DNA of 64,000 bases, taken from Leptospira ognonensis (lineage in GTDB: Bacteria > Spirochaetota > Leptospiria > Leptospirales > Leptospiraceae). The stretch's first letter is position 1, and the number at the start of each line of letters is the position of its first letter. The stretch spans positions 62,001 to 126,000 of the forward strand of contig NZ_RQGD01000035.1 of assembly GCF_004770745.1 (NCBI RefSeq), written 5' to 3'. Positions 1-9,029 of the stretch are shown piece after piece. The notes under the pieces were generated by a model. It was not told the origin of the DNA. It ran no database searches and saw only the letters and a program-made list of their open reading frames with translations. The position numbers were made by a program, and so were the translations under genes.

Positions 1-252
1 TTAACGGCACAAGTGATTGATGATACGAAAGGCGTGACGCTTGTTTACGCAACTACGTTAGAGAAAGATTTCCCTAAACATGAAAATTCAAAAAAAAGTA
101 AATCTGCGGCAACTTTACTCGGCAAGGTAATTGCTGAGAAAGCAAAAAAGGCCGGAGTATTGCAAGTCGTTTTGGATCGTTCGGGTATGGTGTATCATGG
201 TCGTATTGCTGCCTTCGCTGATTCTGCTCGCGAAGGTGGTCTGGAGTTCTAG
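1..252 (+). CDS. rplR: 50S ribosomal protein L18, 3' part
   Basis: The frame is open from the first base and ends in TAG at 250-252, giving the last 83 residues; the start lies before the window. L18 binds 5S rRNA in the central protuberance of the large subunit. The visible part carries typical L18 features: the [10 protein letters not shown] strand, the [24 protein letters not shown] helix region (key residues K, A, G, I) and the closing VLDRSG...[18 protein letters not shown] segment, where the R-G-Y/H-G-R-[IV] motif reads HGRIAAFAD. It is followed after one base by rpsE, the normal spc operon order. Confidence 0.95.
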   Translation, partial: LTAQVIDDTKGVTLVYATTLEKDFPKHENSKKSKSAATLLGKVIAEKAKKAGVLQVVLDRSGMVYHGRIAAFADSAREGGLEF

Positions 253-253
253 G

Positions 254-760
254 ATGATTTTAGAAGAAGAAACAAAAGAATTTACCGAGAAAGTAGTAAA
301 GATCGATCGCGTAGCCAAGGTAGTGAAAGGCGGTAGAAGGTTTTCCTTTAATGCACTTTCCGTTGTTGGGGATTCGAAAGGCAAAGTTGGAATTGGATTT
401 GGTAAAGCAAATGAAGTTCCTGATGCCATCAGAAAATCAATAGAATCTGCTAAGAAAAATTTAAAATCGATTCATTATATTGGTCATACTGTTCCGCATG
501 ATGTGATAGGAAGTTTTAAATCAGCTCGTGTGATTTTAAAACCGGCATCACCTGGAACGGGAATCATTGCGGGAGCTTCTGTGAGATCTGTTCTCGAAAG
601 AGCAGGAGTACAGGATGTGCTAACAAAATCATGGGGTTCCTCAAATCCGATGAACATTGTAAAAGCGACAATGGATGCCTTACAGCAACTTGAGACTCCA
701 TCGATGGCCGTAAAACGAAGAGGTGTTACACTCAAACACTTGTTCGGACAAGATCTATAA
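254..760 (+). CDS. rpsE: 30S ribosomal protein S5
   Basis: 168 residues, the usual S5 length. The N-terminal double-stranded-RNA-binding fold is visible in [18 protein letters not shown] and [17 protein letters not shown], and the C-terminal domain in [19 protein letters not shown] and [11 protein letters not shown]5 sits at the body/head boundary of the small subunit and helps decoding fidelity. The ATG at 254 is chosen because it follows the rplR stop by one base and yields the expected [11 protein letters not shown]-terminus; a longer frame reaching back to 131 overlaps rplR and lacks S5-like sequence. Confidence 0.97.
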   Translation: MILEEETKEFTEKVVKIDRVAKVVKGGRRFSFNALSVVGDSKGKVGIGFGKANEVPDAIRKSIESAKKNLKSIHYIGHTVPHDVIGSFKSARVILKPASPGTGIIAGASVRSVLERAGVQDVLTKSWGSSNPMNIVKATMDALQQLETPSMAVKRRGVTLKHLFGQDL

Positions 761-772
761 AAGGTAAAATAT

Positions 773-952
773 ATGGAAGAAGTATTGGTCACCCAAGAAA
801 AAAGTTCTATTGGTATCATTCCTACCCATAAGAAAACTTTGATTGCGCTTGGATTAAAAAAGAAAGGGCAATCAAGAAAGCATAAAATGAGTCCACAATT
901 AAAGGGCATGCTACGACAAGTTGGCTACCTTCTAAAAGTGGATAAGGTATAA
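773..952 (+). CDS. rpmD: 50S ribosomal protein L30
   Basis: 59 residues, the standard size of bacterial L30. The protein starts [20 protein letters not shown] and contains the L30 pattern T-L-x-A-L-G-L-K-K-x-G-x-S ([19 protein letters not shown]) followed by the second helix ending [11 protein letters not shown]. Its place between rpsE and rplO is the canonical spc operon position. The spacer to rpsE is 12 bases and to rplO 4 bases, so co-transcription and coupled translation are expected. Confidence 0.95.
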   Translation: MEEVLVTQEKSSIGIIPTHKKTLIALGLKKKGQSRKHKMSPQLKGMLRQVGYLLKVDKV

Positions 953-956
953 TTAA

Positions 957-1496
957 ATGGCAGCATCAGAGAGAATTGAACGTGCCCGTGGTTTTGGAAA
1001 GAAAAGACCTAAAAAAAGTACAGCTCTTGGAAACAAGAACCTAATTCCGATTTCAAAGGGCGCAAAAACTTCCAAGAAAAGAGTGGGCCAGGGGCCTGGT
1101 TCTGGAATGGGAAAGACTTCTACGCGAGGTTCCAAAGGCCAAAGAGCAAGAGCTTCCTCGATGAAAAGAGGATTTGAAGGTGGTCAGATGCCACTTCACA
1201 AAAGGTTACCGAAAAGAGGATTTACGAATATCTTCAGCCAAGAATTCCAACCGATCAATTTGATCGCGATTGCGAAAGCTGAACTCTCTGGTGTGATTAC
1301 TCCAGAAATCCTTCGCTCCAAGAATATGATCAAATCTGCAGAAGGTTTGGTGAAACTCTTAGGAACAGGTGAGATCAAAAATGCGATTACCATTACCGTT
1401 GATGCATTTTCAACCTCTGCGAAAGCAAAAGTTGAGAAGGCAGGTGGGCAAGTTATCGTTCGTGAAAAGAAAAAAGTAGAGAAAAAAAGCACATAA
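957..1496 (+). CDS. rplO: 50S ribosomal protein L15
   Basis: 179 residues, slightly longer than the common 145-150 because of a basic N-terminal extension (about residues 1-40). The hallmark glycine/arginine-rich stretch is present (RVGQGPGSGMGKTSTRGSKG, then GFEGGQMPLHKRLPKRGF), followed by the globular domain with EILRSKNMIKS and ITVDAFSTSAKAKVEKAGG. L15 is a late-assembly large-subunit protein. The C-terminus is lysine-rich. It sits 3 bases before secY, as in most bacteria. Confidence 0.96.
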   Translation: MAASERIERARGFGKKRPKKSTALGNKNLIPISKGAKTSKKRVGQGPGSGMGKTSTRGSKGQRARASSMKRGFEGGQMPLHKRLPKRGFTNIFSQEFQPINLIAIAKAELSGVITPEILRSKNMIKSAEGLVKLLGTGEIKNAITITVDAFSTSAKAKVEKAGGQVIVREKKKVEKKST

Positions 1497-1499
1497 CCA

Positions 1500-2879
1500 A
1501 TGTTCCAAACAATCGCAAACATCTTTAGAATTCCAGAATTAAGATCAAAAATTTTTTTTACAATCGGGATGTTGCTTCTTTTTAGAATGGGGACGCATGT
1601 AACCATTCCGGGAATCAACAGCTTGATTGTAACGGGAATCACCGCTGATCCAAGTGAAGGTTTCCTCGGGATGGTCGATTTGTTTGCTGGTGGCGCTTTA
1701 TTAAAATTTTCCATCTTTGCACTTGGTATCATGCCATATATATCTTCTTCTATCATCATGCAGTTAGTTATGGTGCTGATTCCTTCTTTGCAAAAAATGC
1801 AAAAGGAAGGAGAGGAAGGAAGAAAAAAGATACAACAGTATACAAAGTATGGAACCCTACTTCTTTGCGCGATTCAGTCACTGGCAGTGATTCAACTTGC
1901 AAATTCTTGGTCGACAGGATCAGGAAATTCTCCTGCTAAATACCCTGGACTGATCAACCCATCCGTCGATTCCTACTTCTTACCTTTAGCCATGCTTTCG
2001 ATTACAACAGGAACCGTTTTGCTAATTTGGTTGGGTGAGCAGATTACGGAACGGGGAATCGGGAACGGCATCTCCCTCATTATCTTTGCTGGTATCATAG
2101 GTCGTATGCCGGAAGCCCTTATTTCTATGTTCACTTCGGATACTTCGGATGCTCTTTCCGTCTTAATCTTACTGATTATCTTTGTCGCCCTAATTGCTTT
2201 GACAGTGATCCTGACGCAAGGAGTTAGGCGAGTTCCGTTAAATTATGGAAAACAAATGGTCGGAAGAAAGATGGTTCAAGCACGTAGCCAGTCCATACCT
2301 TTTAAAGTAAATAGTGCGAATGTAATGCCAATCATTTTTGCTTCTTCTTTGATTTTGTTTCCGCAAACAATTGTTCAGTGGTTGTCATCTAAAGGCGGTC
2401 AGTGGGCAGGATGGGCAGTGATTATGGACTATTTTAATCCGTTTTCTCAAATTTGGTATCACTCTCTATTCTATTTCATAATATATACCTCTCTCATTAT
2501 ATTCTTTGCCTATTTCTATACGGCGATTCAGTTCAATCCACAAGAACTTGCTGATAACCTAAAGAAATATGGTGGGTTTATTCCCGGGGTCCGTCCAGGA
2601 TCCCAAACGAAGGAAATGATTGAAAAAATCTTAAACCGTATTACTTTACCTGGCGCTTTATTTCTTGCCGGTCTTGCTCTAGCTCCGTATCTCATCATCA
2701 AATTTTTAAATTTGGGATCGAATACTGGAGGAGGGACTCTCGTATATACCTTTGGTGGAACTTCACTTCTGATCATGGTTGGTGTTGCTTTAGAGACGCT
2801 CAAACAAATCGAAGCACAACTTCTCATGCGAAACTACGAAGGTTTTATGAAAAAGACTAAGATAAAGGGTAGGGCATAG
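1500..2879 (+). CDS. secY: Preprotein translocase channel subunit SecY
   Basis: 459 residues with about ten predicted hydrophobic segments, the main channel of the Sec system in the inner membrane. Recognisable SecY blocks are [13 protein letters not shown] after TM1, the plug-region glycines ([15 protein letters not shown]), [32 protein letters not shown] in the cytoplasmic loop, [14 protein letters not shown], and [12 protein letters not shown] before TM9, the loop that contacts SecA and the ribosome. The ATG follows rplO by three bases. In the spc operon this couples ribosome synthesis with export capacity. Confidence 0.97.
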   Translation: MFQTIANIFRIPELRSKIFFTIGMLLLFRMGTHVTIPGINSLIVTGITADPSEGFLGMVDLFAGGALLKFSIFALGIMPYISSSIIMQLVMVLIPSLQKMQKEGEEGRKKIQQYTKYGTLLLCAIQSLAVIQLANSWSTGSGNSPAKYPGLINPSVDSYFLPLAMLSITTGTVLLIWLGEQITERGIGNGISLIIFAGIIGRMPEALISMFTSDTSDALSVLILLIIFVALIALTVILTQGVRRVPLNYGKQMVGRKMVQARSQSIPFKVNSANVMPIIFASSLILFPQTIVQWLSSKGGQWAGWAVIMDYFNPFSQIWYHSLFYFIIYTSLIIFFAYFYTAIQFNPQELADNLKKYGGFIPGVRPGSQTKEMIEKILNRITLPGALFLAGLALAPYLIIKFLNLGSNTGGGTLVYTFGGTSLLIMVGVALETLKQIEAQLLMRNYEGFMKKTKIKGRA

Positions 2880-2883
2880 GTAT

Positions 2884-3447
2884 ATGAAACGATTGATTTT
2901 TATGGGCCCCCCAGGTGCGGGAAAAGGTACGCAAGCTGATATCGTAAAAGAAAAATTCAAAATTCCGCAGATCTCAACGGGAGATATGTTACGTGTCGCT
3001 GTGAAAAATGGCACGGCAATGGGTTTGGAAGCGAAAAAATTTATGGACGCTGGAGACCTTGTTCCAGATGCTGTCGTTATAGGCATTATCCGAGACCGAT
3101 TGGTCGAAACGGATTGTGCGAATGGATTCATACTGGATGGATTTCCTAGGACGGTGGAGCAAGCAAAAGCTCTCTCGGGAATCCTCAAAGAGCTCCGAAT
3201 GGAGCTCGACTCCGTTGTCAACCTAGACGTTCCCGATGAAGAATTGGTGAAACGGTTGCTAGGTAGAGCGATCAAAGAAGGACGCTCAGATGACAACGAA
3301 GAGACCATCAAAAACCGTCTGCATACTTACAACACAAAGACTTTGCCCCTGATTGACTTTTACAAAGGCACAGGAATCCTTCGGCAAATCAATGGATTGG
3401 GAAGTATGGAAGAAATCACCGATTCTATTTTAAAACAGATTCAATAG
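2884..3447 (+). CDS. adk: Adenylate kinase
   Basis: 187 residues. It interconverts ATP + AMP and 2 ADP in the cytosol. The P-loop [10 protein letters not shown] is at residues 8-17, the AMP-binding ISTGDMLR follows at about 30, and [14 protein letters not shown] marks the NMP-binding core. The LID region is the short form ([20 protein letters not shown]) without the four-cysteine zinc site. The gene starts 4 bases after secY, as in many spc operons. No oddities were seen. Confidence 0.96.
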   Translation: MKRLIFMGPPGAGKGTQADIVKEKFKIPQISTGDMLRVAVKNGTAMGLEAKKFMDAGDLVPDAVVIGIIRDRLVETDCANGFILDGFPRTVEQAKALSGILKELRMELDSVVNLDVPDEELVKRLLGRAIKEGRSDDNEETIKNRLHTYNTKTLPLIDFYKGTGILRQINGLGSMEEITDSILKQIQ

Positions 3448-3457
3448 GAGAATCACC

Positions 3458-3676
3458 CTGGCTAAGGAAGAAGCAATTACCATAGACGGAACTGTTCTTG
3501 AACCGTTACCAAACGCGATGTTCCGAGTGGAACTTGAAAATGGGCATAAGGTTTTGGCGCACATCTCTGGTAAGATGAGAATGCACTATATCAGGATCCT
3601 TCCTGGTGATAAGGTGACAGTGGAGCTATCTCCCTATGATTTGACCAAGGGTCGGATTACTTACAGAAAGAAATAG
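3458..3676 (+). CDS. infA: Translation initiation factor IF-1, with apparent CTG start
   Basis: 72 residues. The protein reads (M)[20 protein letters not shown] and continues through the OB-fold core to the C-terminal KGRITYRKK, a full-length match to bacterial IF-1. The codon in front of the conserved alanine is CTG (3458-3460); no ATG, GTG or TTG exists in frame upstream near it, and the next in-frame ATG would remove the conserved first strand. A good Shine-Dalgarno (AGGAG, 3446-3450) lies 7 bases before the CTG. It sits 10 bases after adk and 8 before rpmJ. Function and frame are certain; the start codon use is inferred. Confidence 0.93.
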   Translation: MAKEEAITIDGTVLEPLPNAMFRVELENGHKVLAHISGKMRMHYIRILPGDKVTVELSPYDLTKGRITYRKK

Positions 3677-3684
3677 GAAAGTAT

Positions 3685-3798
3685 ATGAAAGTTAGAGCAT
3701 CAGTTAAAAAAATCTGTACGGAATGCAAAGTCATTCGTAGAAAAGGTGTGATCCGCGTGATTTGCACCAATCCAAAACACAAACAAAGGCAAAGATAA
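3685..3798 (+). CDS. rpmJ: 50S ribosomal protein L36, zinc-binding form
   Basis: 37 residues, the smallest large-subunit protein. It begins [20 protein letters not shown] and keeps the zinc ligands C11, C14, C27 and H32, so this is the C+ (zinc) form. Its place between infA and rpsM is the standard alpha-operon order. The spacers are 8 bases to infA and 6 to rpsM. The presence of only zinc-type L36 here contrasts with the zinc-free S4 encoded 830 bases downstream. Confidence 0.96.
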   Translation: MKVRASVKKICTECKVIRRKGVIRVICTNPKHKQRQR

Positions 3799-3804
3799 GA
3801 AAGT

Positions 3805-4182
3805 ATGGCACGTATCGCAGGCGTTGATTTACCCTCAAACAAAAGAATTGTTATCGGTCTTACTTATGTATTTGGCATAGGTAGAACATCTTCCCAGAAA
3901 ATCCTAAAAAAAGCAGGGATTGATGAAAGTATCCGAGTGAAAGATCTTTCCGACGAACACGAAGCGGCGATTCGTCGCGTGATCGAAGAAGACTTTCAAG
4001 TTGAAGGGGATCTTCGTTCTGAAGTGAACCTGAACATCAAAAGACTTATGGATGTTGGTTGTTATAGAGGTCTTCGTCATAGAAGAGGACTCCCGGTCAA
4101 TGGTCAAAGGACCAGAACGAACGCCCGTACGAGAAAGGGTGTGAAAAAGACCGTTGCGAATAAGAAAAAAGTTACTAAGTAA
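3805..4182 (+). CDS. rpsM: 30S ribosomal protein S13
   Basis: 125 residues. S13 lies in the head of the small subunit, contacting P-site tRNA and the B1 intersubunit bridges. Hallmarks are [20 protein letters not shown], the helix-hairpin-like [14 protein letters not shown], and the basic C-terminal tail [20 protein letters not shown] with [10 protein letters not shown]. The ATG at 3805 is six bases after rpmJ. Family length and sequence are ordinary. Confidence 0.97.
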   Translation: MARIAGVDLPSNKRIVIGLTYVFGIGRTSSQKILKKAGIDESIRVKDLSDEHEAAIRRVIEEDFQVEGDLRSEVNLNIKRLMDVGCYRGLRHRRGLPVNGQRTRTNARTRKGVKKTVANKKKVTK

Positions 4183-4193
4183 GGATATCATTC

Positions 4194-4607
4194 ATGGCTG
4201 AAAAAGAGACAAAAGGCAAAAAAGATACCAAGAAAGTTAAGAAAAAAGAAAAGAAAAACGTTCCGAGAGGAAAAGTTTACATCCAAGCTTCTTTCAATAA
4301 CACCATTGTATCGATCACTGATATGGCAGGAAATGTTCTTTCCTGGTCATCTTCCGGAATGATGGGATTTCGCGGTTCAAAAAAATCCACTCCTTACGCA
4401 GCACAGATAGCTGCAACAAATGCTGCTGAAAAAGCGATCGAAGCAGCGGGACTCTCAGAAGTGGACGTGATGGTATCAGGACCTGGCATTGGCCGAGAGT
4501 CTGCGATTCGTTCCTTAACGACTAAGGGATTGTCCATCAAGTTAATCAAGGATGTGACTCCATTGCCTCATAATGGCTGTCGCCCTCGAAAAAGAAGAAG
4601 AGTCTAG
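4194..4607 (+). CDS. rpsK: 30S ribosomal protein S11
   Basis: 137 residues, with a lysine-rich N-terminal extension (about residues 1-24, many K and E) before the conserved core that starts [19 protein letters not shown]. The core includes [20 protein letters not shown] and the C-terminal [16 protein letters not shown], which is diagnostic for S11. S11 forms part of the platform near the mRNA exit and Shine-Dalgarno region. The gene follows rpsM by 11 bases. Confidence 0.97.
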   Translation: MAEKETKGKKDTKKVKKKEKKNVPRGKVYIQASFNNTIVSITDMAGNVLSWSSSGMMGFRGSKKSTPYAAQIAATNAAEKAIEAAGLSEVDVMVSGPGIGRESAIRSLTTKGLSIKLIKDVTPLPHNGCRPRKRRRV

Positions 4608-4627
4608 TAGGAAAATAGGAATTATAT

Positions 4628-5260
4628 ATGGCACGTTATCGAGGACCCGTTGTAAAATTGATGAGAAGAGAGGGTTTGAATCTCTTCTTAAAAAATAGTC
4701 ATACTCTGCACAAAGAGAAGTCATCACTTGAAAAAAGAAAGTATCCACCTGGTCTTCCACCTAAGAAAAAAGGAAAGATCACGGAGTACGGCGCTCAGCT
4801 TAGAGAGAAACAAAAAGTTAAAAGAGCGTATGGTGTCTTAGAAAAACAGTTCAGAAGATATTTTGAAGAGGCATCGCATACACCAGGGATCCCTGGTGAA
4901 AATTTACTCCAATTCCTTGAAAGAAGGTTGGATAATGTTTTATATAGAATGGGTTATGCAGTAACTCGCAGACAAGCACGTAACTTTGTGGCACACAGAC
5001 ATGTTCTAGTCAATGGCCACAGAGTGGATATTTGCTCTTACAGAGTGAATGTTGGAGATAAAATTGAAATCAGAGATAAATTCCAGAAATCAACCTTTAT
5101 AGAAGAAAACATTCGTTTGGCGCAAGCCATCAATCGAAGTGCTTCTTGGTTGAGCGTAGACTATGCTCAGTTTTCTGGAGAAATTTTATCTCTACCGACA
5201 AGAGATCATATTGATATCCCGATTAAAGAACAAGTTATCGTAGAGTTGTACTCTAAGTAA
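4628..5260 (+). CDS. rpsD: 30S ribosomal protein S4, zinc-free form
   Basis: 210 residues. S4 is a primary 16S rRNA binder and, in E. coli, represses the alpha operon. The N-terminal domain starts MARYRGPVVKLMRREGLNLF; the four zinc cysteines found in many S4 proteins are absent, so this is the C-minus form. The S4 RNA-binding domain is seen at about residues 98-160: RRLDNVLYRMGYAVTRRQAR and FVAHRHVLVNGHRV. The spacer from rpsK is 20 bases, and rpoA follows after 30 bases, a place where translational feedback could act; no pseudoknot was modelled. Confidence 0.96.
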   Translation: MARYRGPVVKLMRREGLNLFLKNSHTLHKEKSSLEKRKYPPGLPPKKKGKITEYGAQLREKQKVKRAYGVLEKQFRRYFEEASHTPGIPGENLLQFLERRLDNVLYRMGYAVTRRQARNFVAHRHVLVNGHRVDICSYRVNVGDKIEIRDKFQKSTFIEENIRLAQAINRSASWLSVDYAQFSGEILSLPTRDHIDIPIKEQVIVELYSK

Positions 5261-5290
5261 GCAAACGAATCTAGAGAGAAGGTTACGACA

Positions 5291-6268
5291 TTGTCCCCAA
5301 AGAATTTATTAAAAGGTTTTAAAAGACCAAAGAAAATCGAATTCACGACTGACGTGAATACTCCTAACTATGGTAAGTTTGTGGCTGAGCCTTTCGAAAG
5401 GGGAATCGGCACAACAATAGGAAATTCACTCCGCAGAACTCTTATGTCATCGATCGAAGGGGCAGCTATTTCTGCCATTCGTATTGAAGGCGTTACACAT
5501 GAATTTGCGTATGTGGAAGGCGTTGCAGAAGACGTAACGCGTATCATTTTGAACTTGAAACAAGTGCGCATCAAATATGAGCCAGAAGACAAAGAAGCTA
5601 GCAAAGTAATACACATTGAACTGAAAGGGGCAGGGTATTTCAGAGCGGGTGACTTAGCGATTGATTCATCGATTGAAATCATGAATCCAGACCTTCATAT
5701 TGCGACTTTGAATGAAGATGCAAATGTGATCCTCGATCTAGAAATACAGAGAGGCAGAGGTTACGTTCCGGCAGAGGATAAGAAAAAAGATATCGAAGTT
5801 CTGGGAACGATCCCCATTGATTCTATCTTTTCTCCGATACAAAAAGTATTATTTGAAGTTTCCGAAACTCGCGTAGCACAGAGATCTGATTATGAAAAAT
5901 TGACTCTGGAAGTTTGGACCGATGGCTCTGTTTCTCCAGAGGATGCGGTTGCCCAGGCAGCAAAAATACTCAAAGATCATCTAACCGTTTTCATTAACTT
6001 TGAAGAAGAAATTGAAGAAGAAGAAGAAGAATTAGATGAAGCTGATGAGAAATTAAAAGCATCACTATCTAAGCATGTTGAAGAATTGGAACTATCTGTT
6101 CGTTCGACAAATGTTCTTAGAAGTCTTGAAATAGACTTTATCGGTGAGCTAGTAAAGCGCACAGAAGAAGAAATGACTAAATCGAAACATTATAGCGACC
6201 AAAGTTTAGTAGAATTAAAAGCTAAACTATCCTCGCTTGGACTTTCTTTCGGAATGAGAGATTTTTAA
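5291..6268 (+). CDS. rpoA: RNA polymerase alpha subunit
   Basis: 325 residues. The start codon is TTG at 5291 with GAGAGAAGG about 9 bases upstream; it gives the family N-terminus. The N-terminal assembly domain shows [34 protein letters not shown] and the second subdomain. Residues about 236-253 form a very acidic linker ([17 protein letters not shown]) joined to the C-terminal domain [12 protein letters not shown]...LVKRTEEEM. In this domain the DNA-contacting arginine (R265 of E. coli) and the nearby N268 equivalents are kept, but the E. coli G296-K298 segment reads YSDQ, so two UP-element contacts are replaced. Confidence 0.96.
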   Translation: MSPKNLLKGFKRPKKIEFTTDVNTPNYGKFVAEPFERGIGTTIGNSLRRTLMSSIEGAAISAIRIEGVTHEFAYVEGVAEDVTRIILNLKQVRIKYEPEDKEASKVIHIELKGAGYFRAGDLAIDSSIEIMNPDLHIATLNEDANVILDLEIQRGRGYVPAEDKKKDIEVLGTIPIDSIFSPIQKVLFEVSETRVAQRSDYEKLTLEVWTDGSVSPEDAVAQAAKILKDHLTVFINFEEEIEEEEEELDEADEKLKASLSKHVEELELSVRSTNVLRSLEIDFIGELVKRTEEEMTKSKHYSDQSLVELKAKLSSLGLSFGMRDF

Positions 6269-6269
6269 A

Positions 6270-6800
6270 ATGAGAAAAAAGAATAAAGTTAAACAACTCA
6301 ACAGGTCAGCGGATCATAGAAAAGCTATGATTCAGAATATGGTGATTTCTTTACTACGTCATGAAAGGATTGAATCTTCAGTTGCAAAATTGAAAGTAGC
6401 TCGGTCTTATGCAGAGCGTATCATCACTCGCGCGAAACGTAACTTAGATGCAAATCTTGTAAATTTAGATGAGAAAAAGAAAGCAGAGACTGTTTTGCAC
6501 AACACTCGCTACCTTTATACTCATTTAGCGGACCAAGAAATCGTTAATAAACTTTTAAATGATCTAGCGAATCGCTATGCGACTAGGGTCGGTGGTTACA
6601 CACGCATCATTCGCCTTGTTAATCGCCAATCTGATAACACAGCCATGGGGATTTTGGAACTTGTTGAGCGTAAGACGCAAGATGAGCTAAAAGAAGAAGT
6701 TCGCCAGAAACGTGAAAAATCTGCAGGATCCGCAAAAGGAAAAACAGAAGTAAAAGCTAAGAAAGAGAAAAAAGAAAAGAAAGTAGCGAAAGCGAAATAA
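6270..6800 (+). CDS. rplQ: 50S ribosomal protein L17 with basic C-terminal tail
   Basis: 176 residues against about 120-130 in most bacteria. The core is clear: [40 protein letters not shown] and the C-terminal core strand [20 protein letters not shown]. After about residue 128 comes a lysine/glutamate-rich tail that ends [14 protein letters not shown]17 lies near the polypeptide exit tunnel. The ATG overlaps the region one base after the rpoA stop. It is the last gene of the operon; a hairpin terminator follows. Confidence 0.96.
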   Translation: MRKKNKVKQLNRSADHRKAMIQNMVISLLRHERIESSVAKLKVARSYAERIITRAKRNLDANLVNLDEKKKAETVLHNTRYLYTHLADQEIVNKLLNDLANRYATRVGGYTRIIRLVNRQSDNTAMGILELVERKTQDELKEEVRQKREKSAGSAKGKTEVKAKKEKKEKKVAKAK

Positions 6801-6861
6801 ACTTTTCGATCGAAAAGTTCTCGGAAAACCGCGAAAGGAATCTTTCCTCCGCGGTTTTTTT
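6801..6861 (+). terminator. Rho-independent terminator of the alpha operon
   Basis: An 18-base perfect palindrome (ACTTTTCGA/TCGAAAAGT, 6801-6818) directly after the rplQ stop is followed by a GC-rich hairpin: AAAACCGCG (6825-6833) pairs with CGCGGTTTT (6850-6858), and the arm runs into a T tract to 6861. The second hairpin with its U run is a classic intrinsic terminator. The gene on the other side (6889-8928) converges on it. Confidence 0.85.
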
Positions 6862-6888
6862 ATGTCCAGAGATCTAACTGGCTAGATT

Positions 6889-8928
6889 TTAAATTCTAGC
6901 CAATTGCAGTTGGAGCGAGTCGGCGATGTTATCGAAGTTCTCGTTCTGAATGACAGCCCGGTAGGATGCCGTCACAATTGGATGCCTTTTCTCATCTAAG
7001 TTGATGAGATTGGGAAGCACCTTCAGACCGTAAAAACCATTTGTTATTTTTTCGGGACGGGTGCCGTAAGCGAGATCATAACCATATTTCCGGTCTCTTG
7101 TATCGGAACCAAAACAAGCGAGCATGAAATCAGTCATACCCGATAGACCATTAAAAGTTGTCGGATCTCCACCTAGTAATACACCTATCGAAACCATCTC
7201 ATTGAAAAAACGATTGGAAAGATGGAAAAGGGTATTGTCTACGTTTCCGCCCAATTCCCTTTTGAAGTATCCTTCGACAAGCCCCATCGCAACAGCATAG
7301 ACTGTTTTTAATGCACCACCTAGCTGTACGCCCTTAGTATCCCTTGAGTTGATGGCAGGTCTTGTAAATACATAACTTGTAGTAAAGAGTGCTGAAAGCT
7401 TCGGTATGAGTGAATCTTCAAAAGATCCAATTTCAAAACCTGAAATTTTTCTTTCCATAATTTGATCTGGGTAGCAAGCACCAGAGATCACAGCCAGTCT
7501 ATCTCTCTCGATTCCCATGAGTTCGTGTAAATCCTCGAGAATCAGACCTTTTTTTGATCCTGTAAAACCCTTGATCACATTGATGATGGGTGATTTATTT
7601 TTCTGAAGGTATGTTTTGATTTTAGGAAAAACGGCATCAAAATCCCAAGGGTTGGTTCCTTGGATGAAGAGTGTGGCATTTTCACATACGGCTGGATCGG
7701 ATGAAAATGTAATGTTCGGAGGAAGTTTATAAATCGGATAGTGAACAATGTCCCTGCGTTCTTCATTGCATTGTTTTGTTACTTCCTCTTCAGGTTGGTA
7801 TACGACGACCTCTACATTTTTATTTGCGAGAACACACCCTACAGCCACGGACATGTTCGAGGAACCAAGAATGACAATCCTTTCCTTCGGCTCTTTGGGG
7901 GTAGAAATGAGTTGGTTGGATTTTTGGTCGTCACCTTTATATAGGTTTCGATAGGTTCCGTGCTTGTGCTTGTTCAAGTTGGAGCCAACAAGTAGTGCCA
8001 AATTATCAATAATGAACTGTTTTTTATCACCGACTCCAGGGAAGGAAATCTGTTCAATATGAGATGGGAATGTCGCCATTTCTTTTTTTGTTAATTCACC
8101 AACTAATACGGGTTTACCGATCACTAGCTTTCCCACAGCTTGGTTGAAAAGGAGTCCTTCGATAGGAAGGATGCGATCTGTGCCCTCAAGCGATATAGGT
8201 AAAATGACTTTATTAGCCACGTAATGGTAAACTGTATCAACAAATGGCATCAAACGGCCATCACGAGATCTTGTCCCCTCTGGAAAGATCGAGATGATAC
8301 GACCATCGGCCTGCAATTTTTGTGAGTTTCTGAAGGCACGCATATTGATCTTCGTCATCACGTCTGAGAGTGAGGGATTGTCTGCCATGTCTTTTTTAGA
8401 ACAAACGAGGAGGGTTCCGAACATATACAGACCAAGCCTTGTAAAATCTGGCTCAAATGCGAGTCTGCCAGCGATGAAAACAAGAGACTGGGCAATTTTT
8501 TTTCCCATCTCTCCCGTTCCATACAGCAGTGTAAAAATAGCCGGTGCATCTAAATGGCTTAAATGATTAGAGATGAGAGTCACGGGGTACTTTCCAATGA
8601 CGTCGTTTAGGAGCTCTAGATTTTCAACTCCTTCCACAGTGAATTTTTTGATGATCGGATCGAGAAACTTAAGCATAAAGTTCCTCGGTTCTTCTTTGAT
8701 ATCAGTATAAACCCCGATTTCTTCCAGGCGGTCTGGATCTTGGAAGATCTCCATAACCTTTGGTTTGGGCGTTGCCTGGGAGAGTAAGAGAAATTCTTCT
8801 AAAATGGCCTTTGCTTCCGACTCCGAGAGACCGGATTTCATAAATAAATGAATGTTTTCGAAAAATTCCTTATGCCACCTGCCGAGTGTGGCTTCTTTTT
8901 CTGTCATGCGTATCCCCTGAACCGACAT
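6889..8928 (-). CDS. Fused glycerol-3-phosphate acyltransferase / GpsA-type glycerol-3-phosphate dehydrogenase
   Basis: 679 residues with two enzymes of one pathway. Residues about 1-330 are an acyltransferase: the HX4D motif NHLSHLDAP at about 140, SLVFIAGRLAFEPDF, the segment CSKKDMADNPSLSDVMTK, and FPEGTRSRDG. Layout and the CSKKDM-x-D-x-P block resemble the soluble plastid glycerol-3-phosphate acyltransferase rather than PlsC. Residues about 347-679 are GpsA-like: a Rossmann start (VILGSSNMSVAVG, divergent from GxGxWGT), VIKGF, and GALKTVYAVAMGLVEGY with the catalytic lysine, then GLSGMTDFMLACF. The chain would make glycerol-3-phosphate from dihydroxyacetone phosphate and acylate it. It is monocistronic, convergent with rplQ. 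Confidence 0.8.
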   Translation of the reverse strand: MSVQGIRMTEKEATLGRWHKEFFENIHLFMKSGLSESEAKAILEEFLLLSQATPKPKVMEIFQDPDRLEEIGVYTDIKEEPRNFMLKFLDPIIKKFTVEGVENLELLNDVIGKYPVTLISNHLSHLDAPAIFTLLYGTGEMGKKIAQSLVFIAGRLAFEPDFTRLGLYMFGTLLVCSKKDMADNPSLSDVMTKINMRAFRNSQKLQADGRIISIFPEGTRSRDGRLMPFVDTVYHYVANKVILPISLEGTDRILPIEGLLFNQAVGKLVIGKPVLVGELTKKEMATFPSHIEQISFPGVGDKKQFIIDNLALLVGSNLNKHKHGTYRNLYKGDDQKSNQLISTPKEPKERIVILGSSNMSVAVGCVLANKNVEVVVYQPEEEVTKQCNEERRDIVHYPIYKLPPNITFSSDPAVCENATLFIQGTNPWDFDAVFPKIKTYLQKNKSPIINVIKGFTGSKKGLILEDLHELMGIERDRLAVISGACYPDQIMERKISGFEIGSFEDSLIPKLSALFTTSYVFTRPAINSRDTKGVQLGGALKTVYAVAMGLVEGYFKRELGGNVDNTLFHLSNRFFNEMVSIGVLLGGDPTTFNGLSGMTDFMLACFGSDTRDRKYGYDLAYGTRPEKITNGFYGLKVLPNLINLDEKRHPIVTASYRAVIQNENFDNIADSLQLQLARI

Positions 8929-9029
8929 TAAGTTAATGTAAGAATTCGTTTTGTCTATCCGATTTTTACAAGTGATTGCATAAATCCTTGATTTCTTTAA
9001 ACTGTCTTCTTGGACATGCTTTCCAAGTC

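Noticed and set aside
5977..6162. Serine-rich reading frame opposite rpoA
   Set aside because: It is the complement of the acidic rpoA linker and has no start signal or context.
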